IMG/VR virus record: IMGVR_UViG_3300025674_000052
Span: 1 to 55,417 of that record
DNA: 55,417 nucleotides
Direction: 5' to 3' (one strand)
Source of the DNA: a virus
The number at the start of each line of letters is the position of its first letter. Within the stretch, counting starts at the first letter, position 1. Below the pieces are notes generated by a model that worked only from the letters and a program-made list of their open reading frames with translations, did no database searches and was not told the origin of the DNA. Positions 46,601 through 54,490 of the stretch are shown here, in pieces. Both the position numbers and the translations under genes were made by a program.

Positions 46601-49097
46601 GCAGGACGCTCAGCTCTTGGATACCGATCTCGAACCAGATTGCGCCTCGGATCTCCCCAGAGGCCGGGTCGGTCGTCGTGTTGTCGAAGTAGATGTCTGC
46701 GTCATCCACGGCACCAGGGTTGGCGATGACCGTCCTGGGGCGTCCGTCGTAGACGACCTCGTCGCAGTAGTCTCCCCATGCCTTCCACTGCTCAAGGTCA
46801 ATGTCGGCTAGGTCGTAGAACCTGCCGAGGCCGTACCGCCGGTTGAGCACGAGGTCGAGCGCGACCCAGGCCGGGTTTGCCGTGAAGGTCAGCACCGTCG
46901 TGGGCAGCGTCGTGCTGATCCCGTCCCAGACTGGCACAGGGCGTCCCTTGACGATTGCCGTGGTTGTCGGGAGGCCACCGTTGAGCTGCTCGCTGGAGTC
47001 CACCTCGATGCCGAGGATGGGCGTGTTCGGGTAGGTGAAGTTCTGGCTCAGGACGCTGCTGATCGCCTGCACCTCGACGGCGTTGGCGATGCTGGCTCGG
47101 TTGCTGCGCTTCGTCGTGCGGAGGATCTCGACGCGCCACTTGCTGCGTTTGTAGGCCCCTGCTGCGCCAACGCGCACGACGCCCCCAGTAACGCCAGAGG
47201 TCGCGCCGACGTTCAGGGTCGGCGTTGCGGCCCACCACTCCTCTGCTGTGCTATGCGAGGAGGTGCCTGCCGAGTCCTCGAAGGGTGACCGGAAGCAGAG
47301 GAAGAGGCTGTTGCCTGCGACTGCCCCAGGGATACCGAACCCGTTGTTGTACTCGGCTGCGGCGAAGGTCTGATCGACGTAGATCGTGTAGCACTTCACC
47401 TCGTCGAAGCTGACGGACGAGCCAGGGTGTACGGCGTTTCTGTTGCCGACGACCAGCGGTGTGCCTGACCAGTTGAACCGGACGTTGTCGGTGACAGGGA
47501 TGAACGGCACTGACTGTCCGTTGATGAAGAGGCTGATGCGCTCGTTGCCCTGAGTGTCCCAGCTCGCACCGATGTGCAGCCACTGACCTTCTGCGCTCGA
47601 ATCGAACCGCCCCTCCGCAGGCGTTGCCGGAGGCGTGTCGGGGATGCAGGTCTCAAACCCTCCGCTAAGGAAGCAGAATGCGTTGCCCGCTCGGAACTGG
47701 AAGGTCGACGAACCTCTCTGCAGCGTGAGCGTCAGCACCGGCACCGTGCCGCCTGAGTTGAACGACACGTTCTCAACGGAAAGCGCCCAGCCGGTTCGGC
47801 TGCTCCCCGTCGTCGGGCCGAGGTTCGAGATCAAGTCCTGAGGGCCGCCGGTCGCGATCTTGACCCAGCCAAACACAGAGAACGTGAACGCCTCCTGCCC
47901 TGCGGCGTAGCCTCCCGTGCTCGATGCGTAGGACAAGTTGCTGCCGTTCGACCCAGTCGTGAGTGCCTTGTTGCCCGGCGTGGCTGGCACGTTGACCTGC
48001 GGGTCCTCAAACCTGTAGCTGTCTTGGATCTGGAAGCCTTCACGCTGGGCAAGGGCGATCGGGTCAACGACGGGCAATCGGACGTACCCGTCGTTGTTGT
48101 AGCCTCCGCTGGTGATCGGATTGCCGACGTTATCCAGCTCGATGTACCGGATCTGGTAGCCGAGGAACGCGCTCTGAATGGCTCCGCTGCTCGTGTTCTG
48201 AGCGTAGTACCCTCCGGGGAAGCTCAGGGTCCACACGAACCCGTCAACGTCCTCTGCCGTGAAGTCGTAGGTGACGGCGTTCGCCTCCCAGAGCGGATCG
48301 TTTACCGCTGTGAACTCGTCGTCGCCAGCGGTGCTGAAGCCGGTGATGAGGTTCGCAGTCTGAGCTGGAGAGAAGTTGCCGAAGTCATCCTCGGGCACGG
48401 TCAGGTCCGACTCGATCGGGAACGTCACGCGCGTCTCGTTGAAGCCAGGGACCGACTCCTGCTCGTTGTTGCCCATCCGCAGCCACACCTTCAGGTCCGG
48501 CGTGTTCTGCGCGTTGTTCCCGTTGATGAACACTTGGTTCGGGATGTTGCCGCCGGTCAGCGGCACCGTCGCCGGGGTGTCTGTCTCGATGCCTCCGATG
48601 GCGGTGATCGGCCCCTCTCCGAATCCGATCAACTGCCGGAGCGTGCTCTTCGGCGGGAGCCCCTGCACGCTTACGAACTCGTTGATGATCGTGCCGCCGA
48701 CTCGCATCGTTCCGTAGATGATCGGCAGCGGGTTGCCCTCAGCGCGGTCGTTGCTGACGCCTGCGAAGCCGTAGACCGCAGACGACTCATCGTCTCGGCG
48801 CTGCTTCGGCTTGGGCGGCGGGAAGAGCAGCGCGAAGGCTGCGCTGACGGCGATGGAGATCAGGAGGTTCTGAGCGACGAACGCAACCGTCAGCAGGTCC
48901 TCCGGCACCCGGAACACGACGACCATATCGTCCTCGCGCAGGCGGTAGTCGTCGGCCTCCTCGATGCCGTTGACGCGAACGGACACTGCGCCCCAGCCCT
49001 CCGGCTTCAGGCTCTCCACCGTCGCCCCGACCTCCGCAACGCTGATCTCTCGCTCGTCGCAGCGCAGCGGGTTGCTGATCGAGACGACTACAGGCAC
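43629..49097 (-). CDS. Tail-tip host-specificity protein: gpI-like N-terminus fused to gpJ-like body with an inserted LamG-like domain
   Basis: 1822 aa from GTG 49097. Residues 1-~60 resemble the beta-grasp part of lambda gpI; ~68-92 is a hydrophobic span as in gpI; then GNPLPIIYGTMRVGGTII (about 120-140), the gpI/gpJ junction motif. The remaining ~1680 residues follow the gpJ tail-tip fold (tail-tip hub, several fibronectin-like domains). About 375-605 is an inserted concanavalin/LamG-like domain (FSVFGWVKI, WLHIGASWDTQGNERISLFING). The C-terminus is the usual receptor-binding end. Two lambda genes are thus one polypeptide. Confidence 0.85.
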   Translation of the reverse strand: MPVVVSISNPLRCDEREISVAEVGATVESLKPEGWGAVSVRVNGIEEADDYRLREDDMVVVFRVPEDLLTVAFVAQNLLISIAVSAAFALLFPPPKPKQRRDDESSAVYGFAGVSNDRAEGNPLPIIYGTMRVGGTIINEFVSVQGLPPKSTLRQLIGFGEGPITAIGGIETDTPATVPLTGGNIPNQVFINGNNAQNTPDLKVWLRMGNNEQESVPGFNETRVTFPIESDLTVPEDDFGNFSPAQTANLITGFSTAGDDEFTAVNDPLWEANAVTYDFTAEDVDGFVWTLSFPGGYYAQNTSSGAIQSAFLGYQIRYIELDNVGNPITSGGYNNDGYVRLPVVDPIALAQREGFQIQDSYRFEDPQVNVPATPGNKALTTGSNGSNLSYASSTGGYAAGQEAFTFSVFGWVKIATGGPQDLISNLGPTTGSSRTGWALSVENVSFNSGGTVPVLTLTLQRGSSTFQFRAGNAFCFLSGGFETCIPDTPPATPAEGRFDSSAEGQWLHIGASWDTQGNERISLFINGQSVPFIPVTDNVRFNWSGTPLVVGNRNAVHPGSSVSFDEVKCYTIYVDQTFAAAEYNNGFGIPGAVAGNSLFLCFRSPFEDSAGTSSHSTAEEWWAATPTLNVGATSGVTGGVVRVGAAGAYKRSKWRVEILRTTKRSNRASIANAVEVQAISSVLSQNFTYPNTPILGIEVDSSEQLNGGLPTTTAIVKGRPVPVWDGISTTLPTTVLTFTANPAWVALDLVLNRRYGLGRFYDLADIDLEQWKAWGDYCDEVVYDGRPRTVIANPGAVDDADIYFDNTTTDPASGEIRGAIWFEIGIQELSVLPDTWKAGYFLRLAGFPTATTPGVSNDINSGTGAGYEIIEAQLLDGVWTIKCYWDRLTEPDPWTSGQRLGADVLTPTDLNGASVEGGQRRFEFNGVFDRTGSAWDALLEICAVGRAAPVPVGSSLSVRFSRPRTPIGVLTASNMIEGSFEIDFSSAKTRPNALTLNILDAQQGFEPVPVQVQSEELDSVTNQTFIRQENSQLFGVTDAGQAERHGNYILLTNQLQKRSGKFSAAMDALPYQVGDLLRVSSEVLPRGASGRCAASAAPSEPEALQDRQDFTGGSWTASSVTVTANTGADPFGGSTADTIDGTGYVEQAIGFSDKSDGWVSVTVCAEQILNASPRIELVTDRATTGVTFDLSAVTASADDSFDQPTRGSIQDLGGFNRYLSASFFVKAPDGREKTASVTLRIYPRAGGASGSARFSFANATQGEYGAIPIPTKGAIIDRPVTIEAATNYTLFVQDFRGNSVSASLDTTLTPPGTYEAGSTLFTSNTLNTIAVRGSAYIVASSAEELIVEVSGISRKRDMSADFEWVEYNEGVFADDAIEDTPGGAIRQLPDQKPAPNLQPTSPLASSATDNNTEPTPGNFQLQLSVTWTNSPTTAATQTGCRVFWRVFESAGSAQGGWTLGSEVSGLSSTASCVLPGALVGQLIETSVVPITAAFPAQPPQSGTRAVHRIKGLSFRPEAPASLTAEAEDLLATYTAAYIPSNDGPERRRVLTIETRRGGWVLGQRVAETREGQLTAITPDLFVPVSDASVGRLHARSKARSDTFSAEATVDPSLSVLAAAYDSVNFAMGGTATWETYSAGSWYPGFPDVDGPAVSGALTQNADGELEFTGSGLVGTYITRWDNTTIVDTSAQAPRRLLVTAAAEAEQVHPRTIGGTALPLDSLDLQRWSFEGPTEVAADDPANCTLKVQIRTNVDGTASGWSDWQPFTCGVYTAVMVRMRLIATRPNDTYNVRIKRFHTNIIVPRRSNVEQGPTELHSRNELF

Positions 49098-49465
49098 TGG
49101 GTCTCCGGGTCGCGGTAGATGCCCTGGACGTCCTTGACCGTGCTGAGGCGCTGCGCGTACACCCCGTAGCCCGTGGCCGCTGAAACCACGAGCGTCGGGC
49201 TCGTCGCCGCCACTCCGCTCACATGGAGCCCGTCTCCCGCAAGGCTTAGTACCACATCGCCTAGCCTCGCTGGTCCCTCGACCCGAATCCAGTTGTGCGT
49301 GGGTTTCTTCAGCAGGCCCAGGAATCTGTCCCTGGCTGCCTCCCCGTGCGCTCGGGCGACGATCTCGGCAGTCGCCCCATAGCAGTCCAACGCGCCGTTC
49401 TCGGGGTCATGAGAGCCTGCCTCGTACCGGAGCGCGAGCAGGTCGTCGTAGCGCATCATGCCCAT
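49088..49465 (-). CDS. Tail assembly protein gpK-like, NlpC/P60 peptidase
   Basis: 125 aa from ATG 49465 (GTG 49468 also possible). Catalytic Cys in LDCYGATAEIV near residue 28, and His in LGDVVLSLAGDGLHVSGV near 80, the NlpC/P60 pattern of lambda gpK, which may nick peptidoglycan during ejection or process tail-tip protein. Shorter than lambda gpK (~200 aa), lacking the N-terminal JAB-type part. The gene order L, K, I-J is exactly as in lambda. Confidence 0.8.
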   Translation of the reverse strand: MGMMRYDDLLALRYEAGSHDPENGALDCYGATAEIVARAHGEAARDRFLGLLKKPTHNWIRVEGPARLGDVVLSLAGDGLHVSGVAATSPTLVVSAATGYGVYAQRLSTVKDVQGIYRDPETQCL

Positions 49466-52400
49466 CACTGGCCGGCTCGCGGGATGCCGGGGAATGCTCC
49501 GAACCGGGCAGGGTGCGCTCGGGCGAAGCCCTGGGCGACCTCGTCGTCCCCCCGCTCCTCGCAGTTCTCCAGGGTCTTGTTGCAGGTTGAGAACCCTGCG
49601 CCAGCCACCTCAGTGTTGTAGCCGCACTCGGCGGAGCCGAAGATCCACCGGCATCGCCTCCGGCTGTGAATGAAGGGCGGGAACTGGAGCTGGTACAGGT
49701 TGAAGGCTGACACCTGAAGAACGATGGCCTCGCTCTTCACAGCCGCCGAGACGACCTCCCCCTGCTGCGACACCGCTGGCTTACCGCTCGCGATGTCCAG
49801 GGCGCTCACCAGCATGATGCGCACAGGGAGGCCGACGAACCCGTCTGCCGCGTCCATCGTCGCACCTACCAGCGGCCCCGCGTGCCCGAGGGTGATCGGG
49901 ATGGTCGGCAGGCTGCCGTCCGTGCCCTCCTCCACGTTCCCGTGCGTGATCGGGGCCGGGGAGTAGGTCAAGGGCTGCCCGCTGGCGTTCAGGCCGAACT
50001 GGACGCTCTGCGTGAAGTTCGTCAGCCTGTACCGCCGGGGCGGGTCCTCGTTAGTCTGCAGCTCGTAGAGCCAGATCCAGGGGATCTGAGTCTCAAGCTG
50101 GTTCGCGTGGAGGGCCGAGTTGTTGCCAAGGGTCGACGAGACAGCGACCGCAATCACAGCGGCGGCCTCAAAGGCTCCGGGGTTGGCTGAGCCCGCTCCT
50201 CGCACAACGCCGAGGATGTCCAGCTTGGGCACTCCGGCGGTAGATGTGCCAGCACCGGCCTGCCAGACGGCGTTGCTCTCTAGGTCGTAGAGCTGCCCGG
50301 TGTCGGCGTCGTAGATCGCGAGGTCTGCGCCGGTCGCGAGGGTGTTCGTCGTCGGCGTGATCGGGTACGGGGAGCCCTGGAGGGCGGCGGGGAAGGCGAA
50401 ACTCGCATTCACTCGCGGGCCAAAGTTATTTGACCCAGAGAGCGCCACTGTGCCGGAGGACACAAAATCATAGTCCGCATCAAGGACGAGGTTATTGACG
50501 ACTTCTGCTGCTAACGTGCCTGTGCTGGTGTTGAAGGGATGGATCCCAGCGGTGCTAGACCCGGTGGTGCTGACCGTGTTGTTGACGATACGCACGGACC
50601 CATCAGCAGTCACGGCGCTGGTTCTTCGCGCAAGAATCGCACCGCCTTGCGCCAAGACTCGGCAGTTCTCAATGACCATCGGCGCAGAAGGTGAGCCGCC
50701 GTTCCCAGTCGCGTAGATACCGATCGACCCAGCGGACTGATCGACGATCAAGTTGCGGAGCACAATGCCCTCATCTCCACGCGGCTGCACGCCGTTTGAA
50801 TCCGTGACAGCGAACACAAGTCCGTCGAACGTCACGAAGCTGTCGTTGATGATAGGAGCGAGCCAAGTGCAGCGAACACCCGAGGCGGGGTCGCCGCCGT
50901 GATTGCTTCCCGCCGCGTAGGTCCATGTCACGTTCCTCGTCGCATCGCTCACAAGCGAGCTTGTGAAGCTCACATTTGCGCCGCTCTCCGAGTACGTCGC
51001 CGCATCCGCCAAGAACTCAATCCGCTCGTTCTCAAACACGAGGTCCGCGCTCCCGCCGATGTTCTCCACATCAGCCTCAGCCGCCGTGAACGTCGCGTAG
51101 TCTCGACCGACCGGCCCGATGGTCCTCGTCAGCACCGCTGTCGCCTGCGCCAGCGCGAACGCACCGGGGTTCGTCGTCGTACCCGACCGAGTGTCGCCAA
51201 GGATGTCGGTCGTCGGCACATCGCTGTTGGAGGCCGGGCCGACGCCACCGTTGATCACGTCGTTGTGCGGCGAGTCGAGGAGCGCCCCGTTCTTGCCGAC
51301 GTACAGCGCGAAGTCGCCGGAGCCAGGGTCGTAGGCGGTGGATGGCGTGAACTGCGCCCCGATCCCGAAGTGCGCGAACGTGAAGACAGAGGTCGGCGCA
51401 CCAGCGTTGCCGATGTTGTTCGAGCCCTGGACGTTTTTGCCGCCGCCGCCGATGTTGCAGTCGCTTGAGTTCGGCTCAAGAATGATGCAGTTGACGATCT
51501 CGTACAGGTCTGCCGTGACGCCCGATCCCCGCGAGGTGTTGAACACATTGGAGCCAACGCCTCGCCCCAAGTGGGTGCAGTTCAGGAACCGCTCGAAGCT
51601 CGGAAGATTTGCGCCGCCACCGCCTCCGGTAAAGGTCTGAACCTTGCAGACGAGGTTGCGGTAAGTGATCGGGAACAGATCGGTGCCGATGCTTCCAGGC
51701 GCGTAGTTGTTTCGGATCTCCACCATTTTTCCGCCAATCGCGCCGTTCGTCTCGTGTTCGCAGTCCTCGAAGATCATCCCCTCGACAGTCGGATGCGTTG
51801 CGTTGTTACCGATCCAAAAGCCACGGTGGGTGATGCTGTTGCTGTAGGCGTTTATGCCCGTCCAGCGAGTGAAGCTGTCCTGCACAGGGATATCGACATA
51901 ACCTGCACTGTAGACGCGCGGCGACTCTCCGGGTGCGGCCTTCCACCAGACATATCGCGTCGGGTCAGCCACGATGTCGCTGATGATGCCCACGTTGCTA
52001 AAGTCCGAGTCGGCGTAGCAGACGAACTCGATGCGCTCATTGCTGCGGGTGAGGTCTGCGCCACTGCTGCCGATGTTCTCAACGTCAGCCTCGGCCAACG
52101 CTAGCGAGGCGTAGTCCCGCGAAGCCGTGCCGACCGTCCTCGTGATGACCGTAGGCGCAACGAACCCGTCCGCCTCGAACGCCCCAGGGTTACAGCTCGC
52201 CCCGCTCCGCGCCACGCCGTTGATGTCCGTGGTGGGCACGTCGCTGTTGGTTCCAGGGCCGACGCCCTGTTGCCAGACATCGTTCCCGGTGACATCTGCA
52301 AGAGCTCCGGTCGCGCCCATGTAGACCGCGTAGTCCCCGGAGCCGAGGGGCGTGGAGAAGCTCGTGGTTGCGGTGATCGGGTAGGGGGAGCCTTGGAGGG

Positions 52401-54117
52401 CGGCGGGGAAGGGGTTGGTCGCGCCGCCGAAGTTGTTGGAGCCTGTAGGCGTCACTCCGGCGTTCGTCATGACACGATCAACTTCCAGCGCAAGGCAGTT
52501 GATGAATTCCGCGCCGACACTTGCTGTCCCTGAGGCGGACATAAAGATTGCCCTTTTGCCCGTTGCGGCGGCAGGTGCCCGCAGGAAGGTGCAGTTGACG
52601 ACGCTAAAGGTGGTCGTGCCCGAAGACTCCAGAATGTAAATGCTTTCCTGCGAGGGGGTGCTGAATACGCAGTTGACCAGCGACAGCGACGACACGTCCT
52701 CGTTGATTCTCACCGCCTTGTAGCTAGGGTTGCTTATAAGGCCCCGAGTGACACTAACTCCCGTTGTGGAAGGTTGAACTTGCAGGACCGATCCAATGAC
52801 TCCCGAAGCTGTGAACTCCAAACCGTCTAGGGTCATGTAATCGTCTTGGAGTTGATTATCTGTCCCTCCGGTAGCCGTAAGGACTACACCGCCTCCGAAC
52901 ACGCCGCCGTGCTCACTCCCAGCCGCAGGCTTATACGTCACCTGCCGCGTGGCATCTGTCGTCAGCGAGCTGCTGAACGTCACGCTCTCCGAGTACGTCC
53001 CCGCATCCGCCTCGAACACAAACGCTCGGTTCGTGAACGTGATGTCCTCCGCAGGAAGCGAAGCCTCAGCCAGCGTGAACGTCGCGAAGTCCCGGCCCAC
53101 AGGACCGATCGTCTGCGTCGTCACCGTGGGCGCAACAAACCCATCGGCCTCGAACGCGCCGGGGTTGCAGGTCGCTCCGCTTCGCGCCACGCCGTTGATG
53201 TCCGTGGTCGGAACGTCGGAGTTCGAGCCTGGGCCCACGCCCTGTTGCCACACGTCGTTGCCGGTGACGTTCGCGAGCGAGCCGTTGCTGCCCATGTAGA
53301 CAGCGAAGTCGCCAGCACCGAGCGGAGTGCTGAAGCTCGTGGTCGGCGTCTTCTCGGAGCCCACTCCATTCGTCGAGAAGCTCTGCCCCGAGACGCCCCC
53401 GAGCACGCCGATGTTGTTGCTGCCCGTGACGGTCGCGGTCGCTGCGAGTTGGCGGTCGGCGCGACTGTCGAGCACGATGCAGTTGACCAGTTTGCAGGCG
53501 CTCGATCCGGTGGCGAAAAACTGGTAATTAGTCTGCCCGGCGGGACTCGTCGTGCCTGGGAGGAATGTGCAGTTGATCACATCCACGAACAAGTCTACGC
53601 CGCTCGCGTTGACGCCAAACCGAGACTTTGTCACGACGTTGCGGACCACGCACGGAGCGGCTGCGGATCCGATATTCGCCCCGCTCTTGTTGAGGTACAC
53701 GCCTGCTCCGTCGCTCGTCGCTTCGCAGTTCTCGACGATGATCCCCACCTGAGAGTCGAACAGCTTGAACGCGCCGCCACTCGTATCGAAGGAGTCAATG
53801 CCATCAAAGCGCGTGAAGTCGTCACGCATTCGGACGGTCGTGCTCTGCGTGCCGTTCCCGATGACTGGACGGTTGGATCGGTCAGCGCAGCGATAGGTAG
53901 CGTTCCTCGTCGCGTCTGATACGAGCGTCGAGTCCACATTGAGGATCTCGACATAGGTGCCCGCGTCCGCCTCGAAGACGATGGCCCCGTCGTTGGCCAC
54001 CAGATCCGTCGAGCCGAACTCCGCAGTCGCGATGCTTCCCACCGCAGCTTCCGCCAGCGTGAACGTCGTGTAGTCGCGCCCCGTGGGGCCGATGGTCTTC
54101 GTGACGACGGTGACCAC
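49465..54117 (-). CDS. Giant L-like minor tail protein with four tandem beta-helix modules
   Basis: 1550 aa. Four modules of roughly 330 residues (~1-329, 330-655, 656-997, 998-1317) each begin with a TIGP.GRDYATFTLAEA-like opening and end with NPGAFE. They show short repeated strands with Asn/Asp turns typical of a parallel beta-helix. Residues ~1340-1550 match lambda gpL, ending with a four-Cys iron-sulphur-type motif (CRW...ECGYN, then STCNKTLENC). gpL is normally ~230 aa, so the modules are an N-terminal addition, probably adhesive or polysaccharide-binding. The modules share near-identical DNA blocks. Confidence 0.85.
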   Translation of the reverse strand: MVTVVTKTIGPTGRDYTTFTLAEAAVGSIATAEFGSTDLVANDGAIVFEADAGTYVEILNVDSTLVSDATRNATYRCADRSNRPVIGNGTQSTTVRMRDDFTRFDGIDSFDTSGGAFKLFDSQVGIIVENCEATSDGAGVYLNKSGANIGSAAAPCVVRNVVTKSRFGVNASGVDLFVDVINCTFLPGTTSPAGQTNYQFFATGSSACKLVNCIVLDSRADRQLAATATVTGSNNIGVLGGVSGQSFSTNGVGSEKTPTTSFSTPLGAGDFAVYMGSNGSLANVTGNDVWQQGVGPGSNSDVPTTDINGVARSGATCNPGAFEADGFVAPTVTTQTIGPVGRDFATFTLAEASLPAEDITFTNRAFVFEADAGTYSESVTFSSSLTTDATRQVTYKPAAGSEHGGVFGGGVVLTATGGTDNQLQDDYMTLDGLEFTASGVIGSVLQVQPSTTGVSVTRGLISNPSYKAVRINEDVSSLSLVNCVFSTPSQESIYILESSGTTTFSVVNCTFLRAPAAATGKRAIFMSASGTASVGAEFINCLALEVDRVMTNAGVTPTGSNNFGGATNPFPAALQGSPYPITATTSFSTPLGSGDYAVYMGATGALADVTGNDVWQQGVGPGTNSDVPTTDINGVARSGASCNPGAFEADGFVAPTVITRTVGTASRDYASLALAEADVENIGSSGADLTRSNERIEFVCYADSDFSNVGIISDIVADPTRYVWWKAAPGESPRVYSAGYVDIPVQDSFTRWTGINAYSNSITHRGFWIGNNATHPTVEGMIFEDCEHETNGAIGGKMVEIRNNYAPGSIGTDLFPITYRNLVCKVQTFTGGGGGANLPSFERFLNCTHLGRGVGSNVFNTSRGSGVTADLYEIVNCIILEPNSSDCNIGGGGKNVQGSNNIGNAGAPTSVFTFAHFGIGAQFTPSTAYDPGSGDFALYVGKNGALLDSPHNDVINGGVGPASNSDVPTTDILGDTRSGTTTNPGAFALAQATAVLTRTIGPVGRDYATFTAAEADVENIGGSADLVFENERIEFLADAATYSESGANVSFTSSLVSDATRNVTWTYAAGSNHGGDPASGVRCTWLAPIINDSFVTFDGLVFAVTDSNGVQPRGDEGIVLRNLIVDQSAGSIGIYATGNGGSPSAPMVIENCRVLAQGGAILARRTSAVTADGSVRIVNNTVSTTGSSTAGIHPFNTSTGTLAAEVVNNLVLDADYDFVSSGTVALSGSNNFGPRVNASFAFPAALQGSPYPITPTTNTLATGADLAIYDADTGQLYDLESNAVWQAGAGTSTAGVPKLDILGVVRGAGSANPGAFEAAAVIAVAVSSTLGNNSALHANQLETQIPWIWLYELQTNEDPPRRYRLTNFTQSVQFGLNASGQPLTYSPAPITHGNVEEGTDGSLPTIPITLGHAGPLVGATMDAADGFVGLPVRIMLVSALDIASGKPAVSQQGEVVSAAVKSEAIVLQVSAFNLYQLQFPPFIHSRRRCRWIFGSAECGYNTEVAGAGFSTCNKTLENCEERGDDEVAQGFARAHPARFGAFPGIPRAGQ
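50346..50396. repeat. Repeated block between beta-helix modules (partner about 52373-52421)
   Basis: A run of about 45-50 bases centred on GGAGGGCGGCGGGGAAGG recurs with few differences at 52373-52421, in the same gene and frame. It encodes the same FPAALQGSPYPIT stretch in modules 2 and 4. Confidence 0.7.
52140..52300. repeat. Repeated module border (partner about 53110-53270)
   Basis: About 150 bases, with core CGCCACGCCGTTGATGTCCG, recur nearly unchanged about 970 bases away. They encode the NDVWQQGVGPG...NSDVPTTDINGVARSG end of modules 1 and 2. This shows recent tandem duplication within the gene; recombination here could add or lose modules. Confidence 0.8.
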
Positions 54118-54120
54118 GGA

Positions 54121-54483
54121 TCACGCCTCCTTGTCGGTCGTGATCGCCTGGATCTCGGCCCAGGTCTTTTCGATCCCCGCGTCGTGCGCCTCGTCCTCCG
54201 GCACCCAGGTCTCAAACTCGGAGCCCGTCAACGTGACCTGATACCGACGCTTGCCGAGTTGCTCAGGCGGGTCCTGAGTGTCGTCCTCCCACGGCTCCAT
54301 GAGCGCCACGACCTCAGGGTCGTCGTGCTCCTTGTCGCTGATGTAGCAGAACAGGAACCCGCTCTCGGTCGGCGTGACAGCCGAGCCGGGGTTCTGGTGG
54401 CCGTCGAGGACCTGCACAACATCGTTGTCGTCGTAGGTCAAGCCGCCGCTGGGCTTCGCGGTGATGATGAGGGCGTGGGCCAT
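54121..54483 (-). CDS. Small tail-region protein (complete copy of the duplicated gene)
   Basis: 120 aa, acidic, beta-prone N-terminus (AHALIITAKPSGGLTYDD) and an acidic middle rich in Asp, Glu and Pro, ending in a short helix. It stands between a partial tail gene and the L-like gene. Its first 47 residues are also encoded at the left edge after the M-like gene, so the same small gene may follow two different tail genes. It may be a tail-tip subunit or a fibre chaperone; no family recognised. Confidence 0.6.
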   Translation of the reverse strand: MAHALIITAKPSGGLTYDDNDVVQVLDGHQNPGSAVTPTESGFLFCYISDKEHDDPEVVALMEPWEDDTQDPPEQLGKRRYQVTLTGSEFETWVPEDEAHDAGIEKTWAEIQAITTDKEA

Positions 54484-54490
54484 GGGTCAG
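54342..54490. repeat. Right copy of the near-identical terminal repeat (partner 1-149)
   Basis: Identical to 1-124 over its first 124 bases, with three substitutions in the rest. It covers the start of the duplicated small gene and the stop region of its upstream neighbour. Confidence 0.9.

Noticed and set aside
49465-54117. Diversity-generating retroelement acting on the tail genes
   Set aside because: No reverse transcriptase, and no short template/variable repeat pair with adenine-focused differences. The repeats are explained by module duplication.
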